Shown here one piece after another: positions 1-8,155 of a stretch of DNA of 60,566 nucleotides. The notes beneath the pieces are model-generated. The model was not told where the DNA came from and did not search any database. It worked only from the letters and a program-made list of their open reading frames with translations. Origin of the DNA: Rhizobium sp. GTDB lineage: Bacteria; Pseudomonadota; Alphaproteobacteria; Rhizobiales; Rhizobiaceae. A program made the translations under genes and the position numbers. The first letter of the stretch is position 1, and every line of letters begins with the position of its first letter. The stretch covers positions 334,238 through 394,803 of the forward strand of contig PEKW01000005.1 in assembly GCA_002796995.1 (NCBI GenBank), read 5' to 3'.

Positions 1-720
1 CCGCACCGTTTCCGCCATGCCGAATTCCAGCGCATCGGCCGTCAGCCCATGGCCGATCGACACCTCGGCCAGTTTCGGAATGCGTTTGATCAGCGCGGGA
101 AGATTGGCGACGGTCAGGTCATGGCCGGCATTCACGCCGAGACCGACCGAAAGCGCCGCATCGGCCGTGCGGCCGAGCAGGTCGATCTCTTGGGCGGCCT
201 TGTCCGGATTGTCATAGCAACCGCCGTAAGGCCCGGTGTAGAGCTCGATCCGATCGGCACCCGTCTCGCGCGCTTGGCTCACCGCCTCGGCATTGCCGTC
301 GCCGTCGGCAAACAGCGAAACCCGCATGCCCCTGCCCTTCAGCCGCGCGACGACGTCGCTGAGGAACGACTTGTGTTTGGCGAAGTCCCAGCCATGGTCC
401 GACGTGGCCTGGCTCGGATCGTCCGGCACCAGCGTCACCTGCTCCGGCTCGGTCGCCTCGCACAGCGCCAGGAAGTCTTCCGTCGGATAGCCCTCGATAT
501 TGAACTCGGCCTGCGGGAACGCGTCGTCGATCAAAGCCCTGAGCACGGGCAGGTCGGTGAAGCGGATATGCCGCTGGTCCGGCCGCGGATGAACCGTCAG
601 GCCGCTTGCGCCGGCTTGAAGCGCGATGCGGCCGAGATGGGCCACGTCCGGCCACGGCAGATCGCGGCGGTTGCGCAGCATGGCGATGGCATTCAGGTTT
701 ACGGAGAGCTTTGCGGGCAT
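1..720 (-). CDS. pdxJ: Pyridoxine 5'-phosphate synthase PdxJ (3' end cut by window edge)
   Basis: PdxJ makes pyridoxine 5'-phosphate from deoxyxylulose 5-phosphate and the aminoacetone phosphate formed by PdxA, the last ring-closing step of the DXP-dependent vitamin B6 pathway in the cytoplasm. Translation on the minus strand from the ATG at 720 starts [20 protein letters not shown] and continues through family blocks such as [18 protein letters not shown] and LGVNAGHDL. About 240 codons are visible, so only a few C-terminal residues should be missing, because the family is roughly 240-250 residues long. The gene leaves the window at base 1. The neighbours give no operon information. The identification is firm; what is missing is the stop codon. 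Confidence 0.95.
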   Translation of the reverse strand, partial: MPAKLSVNLNAIAMLRNRRDLPWPDVAHLGRIALQAGASGLTVHPRPDQRHIRFTDLPVLRALIDDAFPQAEFNIEGYPTEDFLALCEATEPEQVTLVPDDPSQATSDHGWDFAKHKSFLSDVVARLKGRGMRVSLFADGDGNAEAVSQARETGADRIELYTGPYGGCYDNPDKAAQEIDLLGRTADAALSVGLGVNAGHDLTVANLPALIKRIPKLAEVSIGHGLTADALEFGMAETVR

Positions 721-1028
721 TCGGCGGTATCCATGAAGGGTGGCAATCGTCCAGACTTCATTTAGGCGATCACGCAAGGGAAGGCCAACGAGAATCACAC
801 ATGATCCCATTGACGATACTGATGGATGTGCCCAACAGCCTCCTTAGTCTCGGAAATTCCCCCTAATTCCGGTATTGACGGCCCATTGCGACTGCGATTC
901 TCAAGTTTTGCTTTGTGCCATCCGTCACACTCGCTAAGTTGCAGCGCAGCAGTTTCACCCAGGACGGACGGCACCTCGCGGCAACCGCCAAGGCGGTCGG
1001 CGCGGCGGAAAACCCGGATGGAGACCCA
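721..1028. other. Intergenic region upstream of the winged-helix regulator
   Basis: This stretch separates the start of pdxJ (minus strand) from the start chosen for the next plus-strand gene. It should hold both divergent promoters. A TTGACG hexamer at 875-880 is a possible -35 box for the plus-strand gene, but there is no convincing -10 box 16-18 bases further on. The reading frame of the next gene stays open back to an ATG at 915, so part of this stretch could be coding. No RNA gene or repeat is apparent. Confidence 0.4.
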
Positions 1029-2057
1029 ATGACCCAGGCTCGGCGTATCGACGGAGAAAGGATCAGTCTGGCGCTCGCGGCAATCCTGTCGAGCCAGACC
1101 TTCGCGCGGTCCGAGAGATTGCGGACCTTTCTCAAATTCGTCGTCGAGCACGAACAGCTCGGCCTTGCGCACCAGCTGAAGGGCTACACGATCGGCATGG
1201 ACGTGTTCAGCCGCGACGGTGCGCTCGATCCGGGCGTCGACGCTCTGGTGCGGGTGCAGGCCGGCAAGCTGCGCCGGCTGATCAATCTCTATTATGCCGA
1301 CGAGGGCCGCCACGACCCGGTGCGCATCCGCATCCCGCTCGGCGGCTATGTCCCGGTCTACGAATGGGGACCGGAATCGCGCCGCACGCTCGACGCCGTC
1401 TTCCCCTATCTCGTCGCGGCCGAAAAGAACGGCGGCGATCCGATCCGCATCGACAGGGAGGCGGGCGGCGAAACGGGCGCGGCCCATCGGCCGGCCCATG
1501 CCTCGGACCGGCACCTGCACGCCCTTCCGCAGATCTTCATCGTCATCGCCCCCGGCAGCGACTGGCGTGCCAAGACCTTCGACAGCGCCATGCGGATCTC
1601 CGAGGCAAGGCTTTTCGGCCTGAAACTGGCGCCGCAGCAGGCAGCCACACCAGCGAACGCGGACGACCTCGACTTCCTGCTGCACCTGGATTCAACCTGC
1701 GCCGGCGGCCCTCTGGCCGCCCGCCTGACGCACATCGCGACCGGCGACGTCATCGCCCGCCAGGCCCGCCCGGCCGGCGAAACCATCGACAGCCGCCGGA
1801 TTGCCGCCTTCGCCAATCTCTTCGCCGCCGAGACTATGACGCTGTGCGGCGAGGTCTACACCTTCTGCCGCCGCCACCGCCTCTCCTCCGCGCTGATGGA
1901 CTGCCTGGAGGCGACCTACCAGTACAAGCTCGAGAACTCGCATGACGCGTATCTCGAAGCCAGCCGCCACCAGCAGCGCCTCGCCCACCCCCACCGCCTG
2001 CCGGCCTTCATCACCGAGCTGTCCGACCTGCTTGCCCTGACAACGCGCCGATCCTGA
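1029..2057 (+). CDS. Winged-helix DNA-binding protein of the type found in adenylate cyclase/TPR regulators
   Basis: The first 110 residues match a DNA-binding winged-helix module often fused to adenylate cyclase or TPR domains: a segment like RSERLRTFLKFVVEHE, then LKGYTIGMDVFSRD, then DPGVDALVRVQAGKLRR, ending in the wing motif IPLGGYVPVYEW. The remaining 230 residues resemble no enzyme I recognise and lack cyclase or TPR signatures, so it may be a stand-alone regulator with a private sensor domain. I chose the ATG at 1029 because GGATGGAGA lies just upstream and the recognisable domain begins soon after; an in-frame ATG at 915 would add 38 residues. The target is unknown. Confidence 0.75.
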   Translation: MTQARRIDGERISLALAAILSSQTFARSERLRTFLKFVVEHEQLGLAHQLKGYTIGMDVFSRDGALDPGVDALVRVQAGKLRRLINLYYADEGRHDPVRIRIPLGGYVPVYEWGPESRRTLDAVFPYLVAAEKNGGDPIRIDREAGGETGAAHRPAHASDRHLHALPQIFIVIAPGSDWRAKTFDSAMRISEARLFGLKLAPQQAATPANADDLDFLLHLDSTCAGGPLAARLTHIATGDVIARQARPAGETIDSRRIAAFANLFAAETMTLCGEVYTFCRRHRLSSALMDCLEATYQYKLENSHDAYLEASRHQQRLAHPHRLPAFITELSDLLALTTRRS

Positions 2058-2137
2058 CCGATCGGCCGGCGCAGTGCCGCGGATTTGCCAAACCCGATCA
2101 AGCCGCCTAATCTAGTTTTTGCTATCTATTGCAGCGC

Positions 2138-2154
2138 AACCTGAAATAGGTTGA
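2138..2154. promoter_or_regulatory. Perfect inverted repeat upstream of the MerR-type gene
   Basis: The sequence CAACCT-GAAAT-AGGTTG has two perfect 6-base arms around a 5-base centre, 93 bases before the MerR-family start codon. Its position suits an operator for that regulator or for the promoter between the two genes. MerR operators usually have longer spacing within a 19-20 bp promoter spacer, which is not obvious here, so the assignment is an inference from symmetry and position. Confidence 0.4.
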
Positions 2155-2247
2155 CGAGATCGGCGCGCGGATGCGCTCGGCCGATGGCCGCCTGGGACGG
2201 AGCGGACAATTCGCAGACTTGATGCAACGCTGGACGCGGGGGAGGTC

Positions 2248-2940
2248 ATGGCGGACGGATCGAAAATTCTGCAGAGCGAAGGCAAACGGTCAGACGGCGT
2301 CGCGAACGACGCCGAATTCCTGCCCGACATCCCCCTGCCCCGCGACCTGCCGGCCGAGCCGGTCGCCATCGCCGACATGGCGGAATTGTTCGGCGTCACC
2401 CACCGTACCCTGCACTTCTACGAGGAAAAGGGCCTGATCAAGGCCCGGCGCATCGGCCTGATGCGCGTCTACAGCCGTGCCGACATCGCCCGCATGGCGC
2501 TGATCACCGCCTGCCGCGAGGTCGGCATGCCGGTCGCCGTGATCCAGGACCTGATGGAGACGTTGAAATCGGCGCGCTCGCGCGAGGATGCCGACGGTCT
2601 TTTCGAAGAAGCCCTGGTCGCCCGCAAGCGCGAACTGACCGCCGGCCTCTCGACCATTCACCGCCAACTGCAGCAGCTGAGCTCGCTTCTGTCGCACGAC
2701 ACCATGGACGGACAGTCAGAGCGCGGTGCGCTGCGCAAGACCATTCCCCTGACCGATCTCGAACGCCGCTGCCTCGAACTGATGGCCGAGGGCTACGCCC
2801 CCTTGCGCGTCGCCCGCGCGCTCTCGCTCACCAGTTCGGAGATCGCCGCGCTGGAGGCGACGATCATCACCAAGCTCGAGGCGCACAACCGTTTCCAGGC
2901 GGTCGCCAAGGCGGTGCTGCTCGGAATCGTCGCATCGTGA
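2248..2940 (+). CDS. MerR-family transcriptional regulator with LuxR-like C-terminal helix-turn-helix
   Basis: Residues of about 36-82 form a MerR winged helix (EPVAIADMAELFGVTHRTLH followed by FYEEKGLIKARR). A helical dimerisation segment follows at about 100-150. The C-terminal 60 residues follow the GerE/LuxR pattern: LTDLERRCLELMAEGYAPLR, then SSEIAALEATIITKLEAHNR, then QAVAKAV. So the protein seems to carry two DNA-binding modules and no cysteine-rich metal site of the MerR/CueR kind. The ATG is preceded by a strong GGGGGAGG site. Upstream lies a palindrome at 2138-2154. The regulated genes are unknown; the next gene, a small membrane protein on the same strand, is the nearest candidate. 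Confidence 0.8.
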   Translation: MADGSKILQSEGKRSDGVANDAEFLPDIPLPRDLPAEPVAIADMAELFGVTHRTLHFYEEKGLIKARRIGLMRVYSRADIARMALITACREVGMPVAVIQDLMETLKSARSREDADGLFEEALVARKRELTAGLSTIHRQLQQLSSLLSHDTMDGQSERGALRKTIPLTDLERRCLELMAEGYAPLRVARALSLTSSEIAALEATIITKLEAHNRFQAVAKAVLLGIVAS

Positions 2941-3029
2941 TGTTCAATTGAAATTCGTCAAAGATGACAGAGATTTAACGCGACAAGCGGCCCGGACGGC
3001 ACTAGCGGTTGGATGACATCAACAGACAG

Positions 3030-3542
3030 ATGGTCCTCCCCATGCCCAGCTTTTTCTCCCGCTATGCCACGCCCTCGATTACCGGCCTCTTCCTCGTCTC
3101 GCTCATCTCCGGCATCGCCCTGTTCTTCCACTTCGGCACCGCCGCGTTCCGCGAGATGCACGAATGGTTGAGCATGGTGCTCATCCTGCCCTTCGCCCTG
3201 CATGTCTGGAAGAACTGGCGACCGTTCCTGATGTATTTCAAGCGTCCGCCAATGGCGATCGCGCTCGGCCTGTCGCTCGCCGCCGGTCTCGCCATGGCCT
3301 GGCCGGCCCTGACCGGAGAAACCTCCGTTTCGCCGCAAGTCGCCATGATCGAACTCGTCGCCAATGGCACGCCCGCCCAGGTCGCCCCGCTCTACAAACA
3401 GACCGAAGAGGCCTTCATCGCCGTCTTGAAGGAAAAGGGCTTCACCGCGGCCGAAACCGGCAAGTCGCTGGTCGATATCGCGACAGCATCCGGCAAGGGC
3501 GAGCGCGACGTCGTCATGACCCTGACCGCACTCAAGCAGTGA
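3030..3542 (+). CDS. DUF4405 (cytochrome b561-like) membrane protein
   Basis: The protein has two to three transmembrane helices in its first 95 residues, then a soluble helical tail. The membrane part contains HFGTAAFREMHEWL and ALHVWKNWRPFLMYF, with several histidines and the paired Trp/His pattern of DUF4405 proteins, which are thought to bind heme b like cytochrome b561. The C-terminal tail (about 100-170) is probably periplasmic or cytosolic and has no recognised fold. The start is uncertain: ATG codons at 3030 and 3042 and a TTG at 3009 share the frame, and none has a strong ribosome site. A role in membrane electron transfer is an inference from the family. Confidence 0.7.
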   Translation: MVLPMPSFFSRYATPSITGLFLVSLISGIALFFHFGTAAFREMHEWLSMVLILPFALHVWKNWRPFLMYFKRPPMAIALGLSLAAGLAMAWPALTGETSVSPQVAMIELVANGTPAQVAPLYKQTEEAFIAVLKEKGFTAAETGKSLVDIATASGKGERDVVMTLTALKQ

Positions 3543-3560
3543 CTTGTCCCCGGCAGGCGC

Positions 3561-4688
3561 TCACCGCACGATGGTGAGCGTCTCCGCCGCACGGGTCACC
3601 GCGGTGTAGAGCCAGCGTTCGCGGGTATCGCGAAAGGCCCAGCTCTCGTCGAACAGCACGACGTCGTTCCACTGCGAACCCTGGGCCTTGTGCACTGTCA
3701 GCGCATAGCCGTAGTCGAACTCGTCGTAGCGCTTGCGCGTGGCCCACGGGATCTCCGCCTCGACGTCCTCGAAGGCGGCCTTCAACAGCTTGATCTTGGC
3801 CGCGCCGCGATCCATGTCGTCGTCTTCCGGCTTGATCAATAGGTTGATGCCGGGCTTCACCGTCTCGCGCGACGAAGTCATCACCTGCCAGAGCGAGCCG
3901 TTGAGCAGGCCCTTGACCTGGTCGTTCCTCAGGCACACCAGCTTGTCGCCGGCCTGCGGGTAATCGACGGTAAAGCCTTTCAGCTCCCGCAGGCGCTTGT
4001 TGTAGCGCCGCCGCGTCTTGTTGGTGCCGACCAGCACCTGGTCGGCGCCGAGCACCAGATCCTGCGTCACCTCGTTCTTGGAGATCACCTTCGCGGTGCC
4101 GTAGTCTCCATACATGATCTCCTTGCCCTCGCGCACATGCATGGCGAGCTGGATGATCGGATTGTCCCGCGCCTGGCGGTGGATGTCGGTGAGCAGATAG
4201 TCCGGCTCCTGGTCGGTAAAAAAGCCGCCGCCCGAGACCGGCGGCAGCTGGCCGGGATCGCCGAGCACCAGGATCGGCGTGCCGAAGCTCATCAGGTCCT
4301 TGCCCAGCTGCTCGTCGACCATCGAGCATTCGTCGATGACGATCAGCGCCGCCTTGGCGAGCGGGCTCTGCCGGTTGATCGAGAACATCGGCGCGATCGA
4401 GGTGCGGCCTGTCTCCTCGTCCTCGACGGCTTCCTCGCCGCGCGGCCGATAGATCAGCGAATGGATGGTCCGGGCATTGGTCGCGCCGCGCGAGCGCAGC
4501 ACCTGTGCCGCCTTGCCAGTGAAGGCGGCGAACAGCACCTCCCCATCGACATTTTCGGCGAAATGCCGGGCAAGCGTGGTCTTGCCGGTGCCGGCATAGC
4601 CGAACAGGCGAAACACCGGCTGCTTGCCCTCCTTCAGCCATTTGGCAACGGCTTTCAGGGCTTCGTCCTGCTGGGGTGCGAACTGCAT
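3561..4688 (-). CDS. RecD-like ATP-dependent DNA helicase (AAA_30/UvrD_C_2 type)
   Basis: This 375-residue superfamily 1 helicase has Walker A FGYAGTGKTTL near residues 29-39, Walker B LIVIDECSMVD near 115-125, the motif GDPGQLPPV near 143-151, and C-terminal helicase motifs YALTVHKAQGSQW and LYTAVTRA. It resembles stand-alone RecD-like helicases rather than a RecBCD subunit, and no recB or recC lies nearby. The start chosen is the ATG at 4688, giving MQFAPQQDEA, which is where similarity to the helicase fold begins; the frame is open further upstream but that part overlaps the AraC gene and looks non-coding. It probably acts in DNA repair or replication restart. Confidence 0.9.
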   Translation of the reverse strand: MQFAPQQDEALKAVAKWLKEGKQPVFRLFGYAGTGKTTLARHFAENVDGEVLFAAFTGKAAQVLRSRGATNARTIHSLIYRPRGEEAVEDEETGRTSIAPMFSINRQSPLAKAALIVIDECSMVDEQLGKDLMSFGTPILVLGDPGQLPPVSGGGFFTDQEPDYLLTDIHRQARDNPIIQLAMHVREGKEIMYGDYGTAKVISKNEVTQDLVLGADQVLVGTNKTRRRYNKRLRELKGFTVDYPQAGDKLVCLRNDQVKGLLNGSLWQVMTSSRETVKPGINLLIKPEDDDMDRGAAKIKLLKAAFEDVEAEIPWATRKRYDEFDYGYALTVHKAQGSQWNDVVLFDESWAFRDTRERWLYTAVTRAAETLTIVR

Positions 4689-4738
4689 GCATGGTGCTTG
4701 GCAGGATTCCCCGGGCTTGGCAAGGCGAAGGCCGGCGC

Positions 4739-5665
4739 TCAACCCGACCGTCCAAGGGTTTGCGACGGGGTCTCCCCGTAGAGCTCGGCATAGTAGGCGG
4801 AGAAGCGGCCGAGATGCCAGAATCCCCATTTCATCGCTACGTCGGATACCCCGATCCCGGAGCGCCGGGCCGCCAGAAGGTCGCGCCTCGCGCCGTCCAG
4901 CCGCTTCTGCCGCAGCCAGGCGCCGGGGCCGATCCCGACCGTCTCGACGAAGGCGAACCGCAGCAGTTCGGCCGGCACCGAAAGCCGTTTGGCCAGCGCC
5001 GTCACCGACATAGGCTCGTTCGGCTGGTCCTCGACGATCTCGCGGGCCCGCCGGTAGAGGGCGTAGTCATGCACCGACGGCGCCCGGCCGCTGCCCTCGC
5101 GCCGCATGATCGCCGCGTAGAGAAAGCTCAGCTTGTCGCAGATCAGTTCCGGCAGGAAGCGGGCAAGATCGTCGCCCGGGCAGCCCGCCTCGGTTGCAAA
5201 GGCCGCCATCAGCGTCAGGAACCAGCCCATCACCGCCTCGGCCTCGGGAAGCTTCTGTGCCGTTGTCACCGAACTCTGCGGCGCGGCGATGCCGCCGAGC
5301 CTCGCCGCATCCACCATGGTGATCAGCACGTCGCTTCCCTCGTCCAGCGCGGCATGCACCTCATGCCCGCCCTTGAGCACGGAAACCTCTGAGGAACCGA
5401 GGCACACGGCGTTGACGCGCCAGGCGTTGCGCTGTGCCAGCGAATGCAGGAAGACGAGGCTCCCTTCGGGCGGACAGGTGGCCTCCTCGACCGCGACCTC
5501 GACCCGTTCGCGCGAGATCGACACGCCGTCGAACTGCAGCGTCTGCAAGGTGCCCTGGTAACGGCCCGGACGCAACTGCGAGTAGCGCTGGCTCCAGCCG
5601 GCAAGGCCCCCTTCCTGTTCGGAGGCATCGGCAAAGACGGCATTGGTTACGCGGAACTCGGACAT
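4739..5665 (-). CDS. AraC-family transcriptional regulator, probable regulator of the amine dehydrogenase operon
   Basis: The 308-residue protein has an AraC-type double helix-turn-helix in its last 100 residues (YRRAREIVEDQ, then VTALAKRLSVPAELLRFAF, then DVAMKWGFWHLGRFSAYYAE and ETPSQTLGR). The N-terminal 190 residues form an effector domain that looks like the less-conserved sensor half of EutR-like AraC proteins. It is transcribed away from the amine dehydrogenase large-subunit gene with 167 bases between the two starts, the classic layout for an inducer-responsive activator. Its ligand is not known; an amine or its aldehyde product would be logical. The ATG at 5665 begins MSEFRVTNAV. Confidence 0.85.
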   Translation of the reverse strand: MSEFRVTNAVFADASEQEGGLAGWSQRYSQLRPGRYQGTLQTLQFDGVSISRERVEVAVEEATCPPEGSLVFLHSLAQRNAWRVNAVCLGSSEVSVLKGGHEVHAALDEGSDVLITMVDAARLGGIAAPQSSVTTAQKLPEAEAVMGWFLTLMAAFATEAGCPGDDLARFLPELICDKLSFLYAAIMRREGSGRAPSVHDYALYRRAREIVEDQPNEPMSVTALAKRLSVPAELLRFAFVETVGIGPGAWLRQKRLDGARRDLLAARRSGIGVSDVAMKWGFWHLGRFSAYYAELYGETPSQTLGRSG

Positions 5666-5783
5666 GGCGGGCGGTCCTTCGGGCGGATAACCGGCCCGAT
5701 TGAAAGCGCGTGCCGCGAAATAGTCAATCCGAATCTCTGCCCAATATTTAGGCTTAACGATTTCCGAAACTGGATAGCAGCTT

Positions 5784-5810
5784 GCGACAATGCGCCGCTA
5801 GCATTGCCGC
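5784..5810. promoter_or_regulatory. Inverted repeat in the leader of the amine dehydrogenase operon
   Basis: Two 10-base arms, GCGACAATGC and GCATTGCCGC, face each other across a 7-base centre with one mismatch. The repeat ends 22 bases before the large-subunit start codon and just upstream of its ribosome site (GGAGA, 5821-5825). It could be an operator or a 5' leader hairpin that affects translation. AraC proteins usually bind direct repeats, so another regulator or an RNA role is as likely. Confidence 0.45.
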
Positions 5811-5832
5811 AGATCAACATGGAGACCATGCC

Positions 5833-6978
5833 GTGGCAACGCTGAGCCGACTAGCCCTGGGCGCCCTGTGCGCCGCCGCAACCCTCCCCGCCCTCGCCCA
5901 TGCCGAGGAGTTCACGCCCGAAACCGTGACGCTGAAGGAAACCATCGATCCCGGCCCGAATGTCTTCGTCTACCAGCAGGAACTGAAGGGCGCCGGCTCG
6001 ATCGCCGTGTTCGGCAAGGACGACCTCGCCTTCAAGGGCTTCATGACCGCCGGCGTCATGGGCCAGATGCTGATCGGGGCCGACGGCAAGACCGCCTACG
6101 GCCAGTCCAACTACATGAAGCGCATCACCCATGGACCGAACGAACAGGTCCTCGAGATCTACGACATCGCCAGGCTGTCGGCGACGCGCGAGGTGATCCT
6201 GCCGCCCAAGGCGACCCAGGCGCTCGGCTATGTGCCGATGCTGCAGCAGACGGCGACGGGCAAGTTCCTGCTCGTGCAGAACGCGACGCCGGCCACCTCG
6301 GTTACCATCGTCGACCTCGCCTCGGGCGCCGTGACCGCTGAAATCCCGACACCCGGCTGCTACGGCATCTACCCCTCGGCCTCCGGCGAAAAATTTGCCA
6401 CCGCCTGCGGCGACGGCACCTTCGTCAGCTTCACGCTCGGCGCGGACGGCAAGATGGCGGAAAAGCTCGCCGGGGAAAAAGCCTTCGACGTCGATGCCGA
6501 TCCGGTCTTCATCACCGCCGCCCCCTATGACGGCGGCTACGTGTTCGTCACCTATGGCGGCAAGGCGATCGTGCTCAAGGACGCCGACGGCCCGTTGAAG
6601 ACCGTCGAGACCATCGCCCTCAACGACGGCATCGAAGGAAACTGGGCGCCCGGCGGCTACGAGCTGGTCGCGATCAACGCCAAGACCGGCGTGCTGTTCA
6701 TCACCATGCATCCGGATGCCAAGGACGGCAGCCACAAGGCCGCCGCCCACGAGATCTGGGCCTACGACCTGAAGGCCAGGAAGCTCCTGTCGCGTTCGCC
6801 GGTCGAGCACATCGTCTCCATCGCGGTGAGCCCGGACGACAAACCCGTCCTGTTCGGCACGACCGAGACCGGTTCGCTGAAGCGCTTCGAAACCGATCCG
6901 GCCGCCGGCTACGCGCTGAAGGCCGCCGGCGAAGCGGGGCTCACCGGCTTCCCGCTCGTCGTGCAGGTGGTCGAATGA
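5833..6978 (+). CDS. aauB: Amine dehydrogenase (TTQ type) large subunit, aralkylamine dehydrogenase-like
   Basis: This is the heavy, beta-propeller subunit of a tryptophan tryptophylquinone (TTQ) amine dehydrogenase, which oxidises primary amines to aldehydes and ammonia in the periplasm. A signal peptide ends at ALAHA, and the mature part has repeated propeller blades with motifs such as YGQSNYMKRI and HGPNEQVLEIYD. I chose the GTG at 5833 because GGAGA sits 7 bases upstream and the signal peptide then begins at once. The stop overlaps the mauE start by four bases, so the genes are translationally coupled. The small subunit in this operon resembles aromatic amine dehydrogenase more than methylamine dehydrogenase, hence the symbol; the exact substrate is an inference. 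Confidence 0.9.
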   Translation: MATLSRLALGALCAAATLPALAHAEEFTPETVTLKETIDPGPNVFVYQQELKGAGSIAVFGKDDLAFKGFMTAGVMGQMLIGADGKTAYGQSNYMKRITHGPNEQVLEIYDIARLSATREVILPPKATQALGYVPMLQQTATGKFLLVQNATPATSVTIVDLASGAVTAEIPTPGCYGIYPSASGEKFATACGDGTFVSFTLGADGKMAEKLAGEKAFDVDADPVFITAAPYDGGYVFVTYGGKAIVLKDADGPLKTVETIALNDGIEGNWAPGGYELVAINAKTGVLFITMHPDAKDGSHKAAAHEIWAYDLKARKLLSRSPVEHIVSIAVSPDDKPVLFGTTETGSLKRFETDPAAGYALKAAGEAGLTGFPLVVQVVE

Positions 6979-7508
6979 TGGAGACCTTCGTTCCGCCGCT
7001 GGTCGCGGCCACCGCAACGGTCTTCATGGCGCTGCTCTTTGCTCGCGCCGCCTTGCACAAGGTATTCGACTTCACCGCCTTCACCGGCTTCCTCGCCGAC
7101 TATGAGCTGGTGCCTGAAAGCGCCGTGCGGCCCGTCGCAATCCTCGTCGCCCTCGCCGAACTGGCGGTGATCCTGACAGCCATCGTCCCGGCCCTCCATG
7201 TGGTCAGTGCCGTGCTCGCGGCCGGCCTGCTGCTTGGCTATGGCGCCGCCATGGCGGTCAACCTCAGGCGTGGCCGCGACCGCATCGAATGCGGCTGCGG
7301 CGGCGCGGTCCAGCCGCTCGCCTGGACGCTGGTCTGGCGCAATGCCGTGCTCGCCGCCTTCGCCCTCGTCGGTGCCGGATCGAGCGCCAGCGGCTTCGGC
7401 GTGACCGAAAGCGCCGCCGTCATCATCGGCGGCCTCACCTTCTTCACGACCTACCTGCTGGCCGACCAGATCCTGGCCAATGCCGCCTTCATCCGCCTGA
7501 AACGCTAA
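6975..7508 (+). CDS. mauE: MauE/DoxX-like membrane protein for amine dehydrogenase maturation
   Basis: MauE is needed, with MauD, to form and stabilise the disulfide-rich small subunit of TTQ amine dehydrogenases. The 177-residue protein has four predicted transmembrane helices (starting VAATATVFMALLFARAAL, then VRPVAILVALAELAVILTAI, VVSAVLAAGLLLGYG and the C-terminal VIIGGLTFFTTYLLAD) and the characteristic cysteine pair in IECGCGGAVQPL between helices 3 and 4. The start ATG overlaps the stop of the large-subunit gene. The cysteine pair fits a membrane thiol carrier feeding MauD, by family knowledge. Length is normal for the family. Confidence 0.9.
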   Translation: MMETFVPPLVAATATVFMALLFARAALHKVFDFTAFTGFLADYELVPESAVRPVAILVALAELAVILTAIVPALHVVSAVLAAGLLLGYGAAMAVNLRRGRDRIECGCGGAVQPLAWTLVWRNAVLAAFALVGAGSSASGFGVTESAAVIIGGLTFFTTYLLADQILANAAFIRLKR

Positions 7509-7534
7509 CGCCCAACCACGGAAAGTACAGTTCG

Positions 7535-8134
7535 ATGAATGTCATGGTTTTTTCTCTGGCCTTGCTCTGGGTGGTCGTGCTCTTCCTGATCGTCGCCCTC
7601 TTCGCCCTCTCCCGCCAGATTGGCATCCTGTTCGAGCGCATCACGCCGCTCGGCGCGCTGGTCAACGACAGCGGCCCGAAGGTCGGCGAGCCGACCCCGC
7701 TGTTCAAGCTGCCGAGCCTGACCGGCGGCGAGGTCTTCGTCGGTCCCCGCGCCGGCCGATCCACGCTGATCTTCTTCCTCTCGCCCACCTGCCCGATCTG
7801 CAAGAAACTGCTGCCGATCCTGCGCTCGGTGCGCCAGGCGGAAAAGGAATGGATCGACGTGGTGCTCGCCAGCGACGGCGACGTCGACAAGCACAAACGC
7901 TTCATCCAGACCGCCGATCTCGGCTCCTTCCCTTACGTGAACTCGACCGAGCTCGGCCTTGCCTACCGCGTCTCGCGCCTGCCCTTCGCGGTCCTGCTCG
8001 ATGAGAAGGGCATCATCCGCTCCAAGGGGCTGATCAACAGCCGCGAACAGCTCGAAAGCCTCTTCAACGCCAAGGAACTCGGCGTCGAGTCCATCCAGGG
8101 CTACCTGGACGGTTACGCCGCCGCCCGCAGCTGA
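7535..8134 (+). CDS. mauD: MauD thioredoxin-like protein for amine dehydrogenase maturation
   Basis: MauD is a membrane-anchored thiol-disulfide protein that helps form the six disulfides of the TTQ small subunit. The 199-residue product has an N-terminal membrane anchor (residues 7-27) and a thioredoxin fold with the active-site motif SPTCPICKK, Cys86 and Cys89. The start is the ATG at 7535, preceded by GGAAAG; the frame is open further upstream but that part lies inside mauE and is not coding. The gap to mauE is only 26 bases. It is found immediately before the small-subunit gene, as in other mau and aau operons. Confidence 0.92.
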   Translation: MNVMVFSLALLWVVVLFLIVALFALSRQIGILFERITPLGALVNDSGPKVGEPTPLFKLPSLTGGEVFVGPRAGRSTLIFFLSPTCPICKKLLPILRSVRQAEKEWIDVVLASDGDVDKHKRFIQTADLGSFPYVNSTELGLAYRVSRLPFAVLLDEKGIIRSKGLINSREQLESLFNAKELGVESIQGYLDGYAAARS

Positions 8135-8155
8135 TTTCAGAAAGGAACGAAACCC

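Noticed and set aside
49..765. A 238-residue plus-strand frame at the left edge
   Set aside because: The minus strand encodes PdxJ, whose motifs are unmistakable.
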